A stretch of 10,786 bases of DNA from Burkholderiales bacterium (GTDB taxonomy: Bacteria; Pseudomonadota; Gammaproteobacteria; Burkholderiales; Burkholderiaceae_C): assembly GCA_028869035.1 (NCBI GenBank), contig JAGWTL010000072.1, positions 1 to 10,786 on the forward strand, in the 5' to 3' direction. Below, piece by piece: positions 5,949-10,786 of the stretch. Under the pieces are notes generated by a model that was given only the letters and a program-made list of their open reading frames with translations, ran no database searches and was not told the DNA's origin. How positions within the stretch are numbered: position 1 is the stretch's first letter; each line of letters opens with the position of its first letter. Made by a program: the position numbers and the translations under genes.

Positions 5949-7171
5949 GCAGCTCGGCAAAGGCTCCACATTTCCAGCTGGCGCGCCTCATCGGCGGACA
6001 CATCTGCCTGCACGCCTGCATGGCGGGCCTGCGCATGGCGGCTCCCCTGCTGGCGCTCAAGCAGGGCTACAGCGCCTGGGCCGTGGGCGTGCTGATGGCC
6101 CTGTTCGCGCTGACCCAGGTCTTTCTGGCCCTGCCGGCCGGTCGTTATGCCGACCGCCATGGCCTGCGCCGTCCGATCGCCTTCAGCGTGATCGCCGCGA
6201 CGACCGGCACGGCGCTGGCCGCCCTGTTCCCCGTGTTCCCCCTGCTGTGCCTGGCTGCTTTGCTCAGCGGTGGCGCCACCGGCGCCGCGTCCATCTCCTT
6301 GCAGCGCCACGTGGGCCGCGCGGCACGTGACGCCACCGAACTCAAGCAGGTGTTCAGTTGGCTGTCCATCGGGCCGGCCACCTCCAACTTCCTCGGTCCC
6401 CTGGCGGCCGGCCTGCTGATCGACCACGCCGGCGTCTGGCTGGGCGGCGAGGCGGCTGACCTCACGGGTTATCGCGTAGCCTTCCTGCTGCTGGCCCTGC
6501 TGCCTTTGCTGACCTGGTGGTGGGTGCGTCGCACGCCGGACCTGCCATCGGCGGCGAGCCCCGCGGAGCAGGGCAAACGCCGCGCCTGGGACCTGCTGCG
6601 CGATCCCATGATGCGCCGCCTGCTGCTGGTGAACTGGTTTCTCTCCTCCTGCTGGGATGTGCACACCTTCGTGCTGCCGGTGCTGGGCCACGAGCGTGGT
6701 TACAGCGCCTCGACCATCGGCATGCTGCTCGGATCCTTCGCTCTTGCAGCCACGCTGGTGCGTCTGCTCATGCCCTGGCTGGCCGCGCATCTGCGCGAGC
6801 GGCTGGTGATCAGCGGCGCCATGCTGGCCACGGCCTTGCTCTTCGGCGCCTATCCCTTCATGCCCAACGCCCTGGGCATGGGGGTGTGCTCGGTGCTGCT
6901 GGGCCTGGTGCTGGGTTCGGTGCAGCCCATGATCATGAGCACCCTGCACCAGATCACGCCGGCCGATCGTCACGGCGAGGCCCTGGGCCTGCGCCTGATG
7001 TCGCTCAACGGCTCCAGTGTGCTGATGCCGCTGCTCTTTGGCAGCATCGGCGCCGCGGTGGGCGTGTCCCTGGTGTTCTGGGTGGTTGGAGCGGTCGTGG
7101 GTGCTGGCAGCCGCCTGGCCTGGTCGCTCAGGGCTGCGCCGCACCCTCCAGGCGATAAAACGACTGGATAG
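5945..7171 (+). CDS. MFS transporter (major facilitator superfamily, drug/metabolite efflux type)
   Basis: This 408-residue inner-membrane protein has about twelve transmembrane helices and should act as a proton-coupled antiporter or uniporter of a small molecule. The motif A of the superfamily is clear in the first cytoplasmic loop: GRYADRHGLRRP (66-77). A second, weaker copy lies in the other half, and a basic cytoplasmic loop near 194-225 divides the two six-helix bundles. An acidic stretch faces the middle of the N-terminal half (LLIDHAGVWL, 157-166). The GTG start at 5945 overlaps the rmuC stop as GTGA, with AAGG just before, indicating translational coupling. The last 14 codons and the stop overlap the convergent LOG-family gene by 44 nt. 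The substrate cannot be told from sequence. Functional connection to RmuC is not obvious. Confidence 0.88.
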   Translation: MSSSAKAPHFQLARLIGGHICLHACMAGLRMAAPLLALKQGYSAWAVGVLMALFALTQVFLALPAGRYADRHGLRRPIAFSVIAATTGTALAALFPVFPLLCLAALLSGGATGAASISLQRHVGRAARDATELKQVFSWLSIGPATSNFLGPLAAGLLIDHAGVWLGGEAADLTGYRVAFLLLALLPLLTWWWVRRTPDLPSAASPAEQGKRRAWDLLRDPMMRRLLLVNWFLSSCWDVHTFVLPVLGHERGYSASTIGMLLGSFALAATLVRLLMPWLAAHLRERLVISGAMLATALLFGAYPFMPNALGMGVCSVLLGLVLGSVQPMIMSTLHQITPADRHGEALGLRLMSLNGSSVLMPLLFGSIGAAVGVSLVFWVVGAVVGAGSRLAWSLRAAPHPPGDKTTG

Positions 7172-8009
7172 CTTCCCAGGCGTCTTCAGGCGTGTCGACG
7201 AAGCTGAAGAGGTCCACGTCCTGGGGCGAGATCACGCCTTCCTCCACAAGGAACTTGAAATCGATCAGCTTTTTCCAGAAGGCGCTGCCGTGGAGCACCA
7301 CAGGCACTCGTTCGGATTTGCCGGTCTGCACCAGCGTGAGAATCTCGAACAATTCGTCCAGCGTGCCGAAGCCGCCGGGGAAAGCGACCAAAGCCTTGGC
7401 GCGCATCATGAAGTGCATCTTGCGCAGGGCGAAGTAATGGAATTTGAAGCACAGGCTGGGCGAGATGTAGGGATTGCCCGACTGCTCGTGCGGCAGGGCG
7501 ATGTTCAGCCCCACATTGAGCGCACCGGCTTCGTGGGCGCCGCGGTTGGCCGCTTCCATGATGCCGGGGCCGCCGCCGGTGCAGATGTAGAGGCGGTCGC
7601 CATGCGATAGATGGCCGCTGTGCTCGGCGACGATGCGCCCGAACTGGCGGGCCTGATCGTAGCGCTGGGCATTGCGCATGTCGCGTTCAGCGCCTTGAAG
7701 GGCCGTGGCATCACCGCTGGCCCGTGCGGCGTCCAGCCGGGCCTGCGCCGTTTCGGGCGAGGGAAAGCGCGCGCTGCCGAACACGACGATAGTGTTGGTC
7801 ACACCCTGTTCCTGCTGTTCCAGGTCGGGCTTGAGCATTTCAAGCTGGAAGCGGATGCCGCGGGTCTCGCGGCGCAGCAGAAATTCGGGGTCGGCAAACG
7901 CCAGGCGATAGGCATCGGCCTGCAGGGGCACGCCGGCATCGGCATGGGCTTTCAGGTCGGCCCAGGCGTCGGCCAGGGTGCGGGTGCTGAGATCGCGCGG
8001 GGTCTTCAT
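7128..8009 (-). CDS. LOG-family protein (nucleotide 5'-monophosphate phosphoribohydrolase type, TIGR00730 family)
   Basis: This 293-residue protein belongs to the LOG (LONELY GUY) Rossmann-fold family, whose characterised members hydrolyse AMP or cytokinin nucleotides to free base plus ribose 5-phosphate. The two signature motifs are present: GGGPGIMEA (145-153) and PGGFGTLDE (211-219), with the basic helix LRKMHFMMRAK (195-205) between them supplying the conserved arginine and lysine. It is about 100 residues longer than plain LOG proteins. The extra length lies in the N-terminus (1-70) and in a charged insertion (about 85-125). The older label 'lysine decarboxylase' for this family is not a real activity. 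I prefer the ATG at 8009, 7 nt after the stop of the PRPP-synthetase-like gene; the ATG at 8042 would overlap that gene by 26 nt. Its 3' end overlaps the convergent MFS gene. As the third gene of the operon it fits a nucleotide-salvage role. Confidence 0.87.
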   Translation of the reverse strand: MKTPRDLSTRTLADAWADLKAHADAGVPLQADAYRLAFADPEFLLRRETRGIRFQLEMLKPDLEQQEQGVTNTIVVFGSARFPSPETAQARLDAARASGDATALQGAERDMRNAQRYDQARQFGRIVAEHSGHLSHGDRLYICTGGGPGIMEAANRGAHEAGALNVGLNIALPHEQSGNPYISPSLCFKFHYFALRKMHFMMRAKALVAFPGGFGTLDELFEILTLVQTGKSERVPVVLHGSAFWKKLIDFKFLVEEGVISPQDVDLFSFVDTPEDAWEAIQSFYRLEGAAQP

Positions 8010-8016
8010 GGAAGTC

Positions 8017-8898
8017 TTACTCGCTGGTGAGGGTGGACGCAATGGCGCTTGCCATGCTCACGGCATTGCTGGGATGTGCGATGCAGTCGGTGCTCCAGAC
8101 CTGGCGGATGCCGGCGTTCCAGAGCAGGGGACCGGCATCGCCGGTAAAGAGGGCGTGCGTGACGGCCACGTCGACCGAGGCTGCACCGGCGGCCAGCAGG
8201 CCGCGTGCCGCCTGGGCCAGGGTGTGGCCGCTGCTGGCCACGTCGTCGAGCAGCACGATGGCGCGGCCGCGTATGTCCAGCGTGGGCAAGGTGATCTCGA
8301 CATGGCGGTCACCATGCCGCACCTTGCGGCAGACGGCGTGCTCGAAGCCATGACGTGCCGCGGCCTGCGCGACCCATTGCGCCGCCTCTTCGTCAGGGCC
8401 GATCAGCAGGGCGCCCGGGCGCTGCCGCGCGATCAGGTCGGCCAGCAAGGGCGCGCCACTGAGCACCACGGTGCGCGGCACCGGCACGGCTTCTGCGAGC
8501 GTGGTCACACGGTGCAGGTGCGGGTCCACGGTGATGACGGCATCGAACAGGTCGGCCAGGAGGCGGCCCACGATGCGTTGGCTCACGGCTTCGCCGGGCG
8601 CGAAGGCGATGTCCTGCCGCATATAGGCCAGATAGGGGGCGACCAGGGTCAGTTGCATGGCGCCCAGCGTACGGGCTGCGTGGGCAGCGAGCAGGATCTC
8701 GACCAGCTTTTCATTGGGCTGGGCCAGCGTGCGCAAGAGCACCATGTGCGGCGGCAGCGTGGCCGGCAAGCGCAGCTTGAGTTCACCATCGGGGAAGCGA
8801 TGACGCTGGATGCAGGCATGAGGCATGCCGGCTGCGGCGGCGATGCGCGCAGCGCTTGCGGTCTCGTCCTCGAAATGCAGCAGCAGCGCGGGGCACAT
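8017..8898 (-). CDS. Ribose-phosphate pyrophosphokinase (PRPP synthetase)-like protein, short archaeal type
   Basis: This 293-residue cytosolic protein has the PRPP synthetase fold: two phosphoribosyltransferase-type domains that convert ribose 5-phosphate and ATP to PRPP and AMP. Motifs seen in order: FPDGE (35-39), YMRQD (92-96) followed by FAPGEAVS (99-106), TVDPHLHR (123-130), GPDEE (167-171), a lysine at 192 (RKVRHGDR), and the PRPP loop LLDDVASSGHTL (216-227). The FxPGExxS pattern and the short length resemble archaeal (class III) enzymes rather than the ~315-residue bacterial Prs, whose loop reads DDMIDTAGT. A housekeeping prs is therefore likely elsewhere in the genome. Its GGAG site lies 8 nt before the ATG, within the last codons of the phosphorylase gene, so the two are coupled. 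A neighbouring nucleotide phosphorylase and a LOG protein support a salvage role. Catalytic competence is inferred, not shown. Confidence 0.85.
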   Translation of the reverse strand: MCPALLLHFEDETASAARIAAAAGMPHACIQRHRFPDGELKLRLPATLPPHMVLLRTLAQPNEKLVEILLAAHAARTLGAMQLTLVAPYLAYMRQDIAFAPGEAVSQRIVGRLLADLFDAVITVDPHLHRVTTLAEAVPVPRTVVLSGAPLLADLIARQRPGALLIGPDEEAAQWVAQAAARHGFEHAVCRKVRHGDRHVEITLPTLDIRGRAIVLLDDVASSGHTLAQAARGLLAAGAASVDVAVTHALFTGDAGPLLWNAGIRQVWSTDCIAHPSNAVSMASAIASTLTSE

Positions 8899-8900
8899 CT

Positions 8901-10493
8901 TCAGAACTCCAAAAACACGTGCGGCACGTCCTCGGCCCGGCCAATACGGTAGCCGCTGGAACGTGCGCAGGCCTGGCGCGCGAACTCCAGGTCGGCCGGG
9001 TAACTGGCGTGCACGCGGTAGAGCACATCGCCGTCCTGCACCTCGTCACCGAGCTTGGCACAAAGGTCGACGCCGGCTTCCTTCACCTTGGGTGCGCCGG
9101 CGAAGCGTGCGATGCGCGCCAATTGCAGGTTGTCGATGCCGCTGATCACGCCTGCGCCATGCGACCGGATCTCGAAGCTGAGCCGGCCCAGTTGCGGATG
9201 GTTGGGGTCGAAGTGATGGCTGCCCTGGGCCTCGATGATGTCGTTCATCTTCTTGAGGGCGCGGCCCGAGTCGAGGATGTCGCGGGCGATGGCGAAGCCG
9301 TCGCCACCACGCACGTCGGGGTCGGCCTCCAGCATGCGGCCGGCCAGGCGCAGTGCCTTCTGGCGCAGGTCCATGGGAGCGCGCGGGTCGTTCTCCAGCA
9401 CGCGCATGACGTCGCGCGCCTCCAGCACCGGGCCGATACCAAAGCCGATGGGCTGGCGGCCATCGGTGATGACCACGTCGAGCGAGAGTTTCATGCGTCG
9501 CGCCACGTACTCGAAGAGACGACGCAGGCGTTGCGCCTCGGGCATGGAACGCACCTTGGCCGTGGGGCCGATGGGGATGTCCAGCACCAGATGGCTGGAG
9601 CCGGCGGCGATCTTCTTGGACAGGATGGAAGCCGTCATTTGCCCCGGCGAATCGAGCGCCAGCGGCCGCTCGACCGAAATCAGCACGTCGTCGGCGGGCG
9701 AGAGCTTGGCCGTGCCGCCCCAGGCCAGGCAGCCGCGGTGCTGGCGGATGATTTCCTGCAGGCGTTCGACCTGCAACTCCACCTGGGCGAGCACTTCCAT
9801 GGTGTCGGCCGTGCCGGCGGGCGAGGTGATGGCGCGCGAGGACGTCTTGGGGCAGAGCATGCCGTGCGCCGCCACGATGGGCACCACCAGCATGGAGGTG
9901 CGGTTGCCGGGTATGCCGCCGATGCAATGCTTGTCGACCGCCAGCGGTTCCTGCCAGTCGAGCCGACGGCCGGCCTCGACCATGGCTTCGGTGAGGAAAA
10001 GCACCTCCTCGCGGTCGAGTTCGTCGCGGTTGGCTGCAACGACAAAGGCCGTCAGCTCGATCTTGGAGTAGTGGTGTTCGGTGATGTCGCGCACAATGGC
10101 GCGGAAGTCGTCCAGGGTCAGGCGCTCGCCGGCGAGTTTGCGGTGCAGGGCACCGATGGATTCGGGCGGTTCGGCCTGGGCGACCGTGACGGTATGCCCG
10201 TTCTCCACGGAGAGTTGCTCGAACGCGGCCTTGGACAGGCCGAGCTCGCCGCAGGCCACGATGCTGGCGTCGTCGACCACGTTGAGTGTGGCCAGGATAC
10301 TGTGGCCGTTGGTGCGCACCTCGACCTTGGACATGGCCTTGAAGCCCTCGGCCCGGTAAACCTCGCAGTCGCGATGCATGTAGGCCACGTTCTCGTGGTA
10401 GGTGTCGATCAGCACGCGCCGCAGGGCCAGGCGCGACGGTTCGCCGCCTGTGCCTGGGCCGACCGCGGCGGTCGTGGTCTCAGCTTCGTTCAT
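8901..10493 (-). CDS. Thymidine phosphorylase, type 2 / AMP phosphorylase-like
   Basis: This 530-residue enzyme belongs to the pyrimidine-nucleoside/AMP phosphorylase family, which cleaves the glycosidic bond with phosphate. It carries an N-terminal domain of about 85 residues (roughly 22-105) absent from the ~440-residue E. coli DeoA but present in archaeal AMP phosphorylases. A helical domain follows (about 112-180), then the phosphate/substrate-binding core: DKHCIGGIPGNRTS (187-200) and KTSSRAITSPAGTAD (216-230), which match the archaeal AMP phosphorylase pattern better than DeoA's DKHSTGG. The C-terminal domain includes HGAGVISGIDN (445-455) and GDEVQDGDVLYRVHA (482-496). The ATG at 10493 lacks a strong ribosome binding site. 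Two nt separate it from the PRPP-synthetase-like gene. The usual annotation is 'putative thymidine phosphorylase'; NMP phosphorolysis to base plus ribose 1,5-bisphosphate is the main alternative. Confidence 0.9.
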   Translation of the reverse strand: MNEAETTTAAVGPGTGGEPSRLALRRVLIDTYHENVAYMHRDCEVYRAEGFKAMSKVEVRTNGHSILATLNVVDDASIVACGELGLSKAAFEQLSVENGHTVTVAQAEPPESIGALHRKLAGERLTLDDFRAIVRDITEHHYSKIELTAFVVAANRDELDREEVLFLTEAMVEAGRRLDWQEPLAVDKHCIGGIPGNRTSMLVVPIVAAHGMLCPKTSSRAITSPAGTADTMEVLAQVELQVERLQEIIRQHRGCLAWGGTAKLSPADDVLISVERPLALDSPGQMTASILSKKIAAGSSHLVLDIPIGPTAKVRSMPEAQRLRRLFEYVARRMKLSLDVVITDGRQPIGFGIGPVLEARDVMRVLENDPRAPMDLRQKALRLAGRMLEADPDVRGGDGFAIARDILDSGRALKKMNDIIEAQGSHHFDPNHPQLGRLSFEIRSHGAGVISGIDNLQLARIARFAGAPKVKEAGVDLCAKLGDEVQDGDVLYRVHASYPADLEFARQACARSSGYRIGRAEDVPHVFLEF

Positions 10494-10504
10494 GCGGATA
10501 GCCT

Positions 10505-10523
10505 ACACCGAATCGGACACCGA
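10505..10523. repeat. Short direct repeat in the phosphorylase upstream region
   Basis: ACACCGA occurs at 10505-10511 and again at 10517-10523, a 12-bp period, with the palindrome CCGAATCGG (10508-10516) between. It lies 12-30 nt upstream of the phosphorylase start, between that gene and the efp terminator. It could be a regulator site. No clear -35/-10 pair is seen in this gap. Confidence 0.3.
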
Positions 10524-10550
10524 AAAAACAAAAGGCTCCCGAAGGAGCCT
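10523..10550 (-). terminator. Intrinsic terminator of efp
   Basis: On the - strand AGGCTCC, loop TTCG, GGAGCCT (10550-10533) forms a 7-bp stem closed by a stable UUCG tetraloop, followed directly by TTTGTTTTTT (10532-10523). It begins 23 nt after the efp stop. It should separate efp from the downstream phosphorylase operon, although some readthrough could feed that operon. Confidence 0.9.
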
Positions 10551-10573
10551 GGTGAGGTCAGAGGCGGAAAGAC

Positions 10574-10786
10574 TCAGACGCGCTTGCGGTATTCGCCGGT
10601 GCGGGTATCGATCTCGACCTTGTCGCCCTGGCTCACGAACAGCGGCACGGGCACTTCGAAACCGGTGGCGATCTTGGCGGGCTTGAGCACCTTGCCGGAG
10701 GTGTCGCCCTTGACGGCGGGTTCGGTCCAGGTGATCTCGCGCTCGACGCTGGTGGGCAGTTCCACCGAGATGGCCTTGCCGTCGTA
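10574..10786 (-). CDS. efp: Translation elongation factor P, C-terminal part (5' end outside window)
   Basis: These are the last 70 residues of EF-P, the ribosome-bound factor that relieves stalling at consecutive prolines. The frame is open to the window edge, so the N-terminal domain, including the residue modified in EF-P, is not visible. The visible part spans the end of domain II and domain III: ISVELPTSVEREI, the loop PAVKGDTSGKVLKPA and the closing block VPLFVSQGDKVEIDTRTGEY followed by RKRV at the C-terminus. The GDT and DTRTGEY motifs are diagnostic of EF-P domain III. The gene is followed by a strong intrinsic terminator and then, on the same strand, the phosphorylase operon, 80 nt away. 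Confidence 0.96.
   Translation of the reverse strand, partial: YDGKAISVELPTSVEREITWTEPAVKGDTSGKVLKPAKIATGFEVPVPLFVSQGDKVEIDTRTGEYRKRV

Noticed and set aside
5537..7144. 535-codon open frame on the - strand opposite rmuC and the MFS gene
   Set aside because: It spans two real genes and has low-complexity Gln/Gly/His/Arg composition without domains; it is a shadow of codon bias.
7128..8009. Lysine decarboxylase annotation for the LOG gene
   Set aside because: The GGGPGIMEA and PGGFGTLDE motifs define LOG-type phosphoribohydrolases; the decarboxylase name is a known historical misannotation.
1..10786. Defence island, prophage, transposon or CRISPR array
   Set aside because: No repeats with regular spacers, transposase, integrase, terminal inverted repeats or shift in base composition were seen; all genes are ordinary chromosomal types.

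Overview
The window looks like chromosomal DNA of a high-GC betaproteobacterium, probably of the Burkholderiales (Comamonadaceae-like). This is an inference from base composition, the dense packing of genes with 1-10 nt gaps, and the family mix (NhaD antiporter, GhrB-type reductase, YbdK, RmuC, type-2 thymidine phosphorylase beside EF-P). About 97% of it is coding. I see no rRNA, tRNA, insertion sequence, prophage or CRISPR array.

Left part (1-1580, + strand): the 3' end of an NhaD-type Na+/H+ antiporter, then a complete glyoxylate/hydroxypyruvate reductase (GhrB-like). It meets a leftward operon head-on at 1574-1588, where a small palindrome holds both stop codons.

Leftward operon 4517-1582 (- strand): a MarR-family regulator, a short CPA2 (Kef-like) membrane antiporter and a YbdK-type carboxylate-amine ligase. 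The genes are coupled by a 22-nt gap and an 11-nt overlap, with strong ribosome binding sites for the second and third. Upstream of the regulator lies an AT-rich near-perfect 22-bp palindrome, 4525-4546, whose two ends look like -10 boxes of divergent promoters. It is the best candidate operator in the window.

Rightward pair 4626-7171 (+ strand): rmuC (TTG start) and an MFS transporter, joined by a 4-nt GTGA overlap. The MFS gene runs 44 nt into the convergent LOG-family gene.

Leftward operon 10493-7128 (- strand): a 530-residue thymidine/AMP-phosphorylase-like enzyme, a short archaeal-type PRPP-synthetase-like protein and a LOG-family nucleotide phosphoribohydrolase-like protein, with gaps of 2 and 7 nt. 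All three families act on the ribose phosphate of nucleotides. Together they suggest a salvage route from nucleoside monophosphates to free base, ribose phosphates and PRPP. This is the most interesting functional unit here. Upstream, on the same strand, the 3' end of efp (translation elongation factor P) is closed by a UUCG-loop intrinsic terminator.
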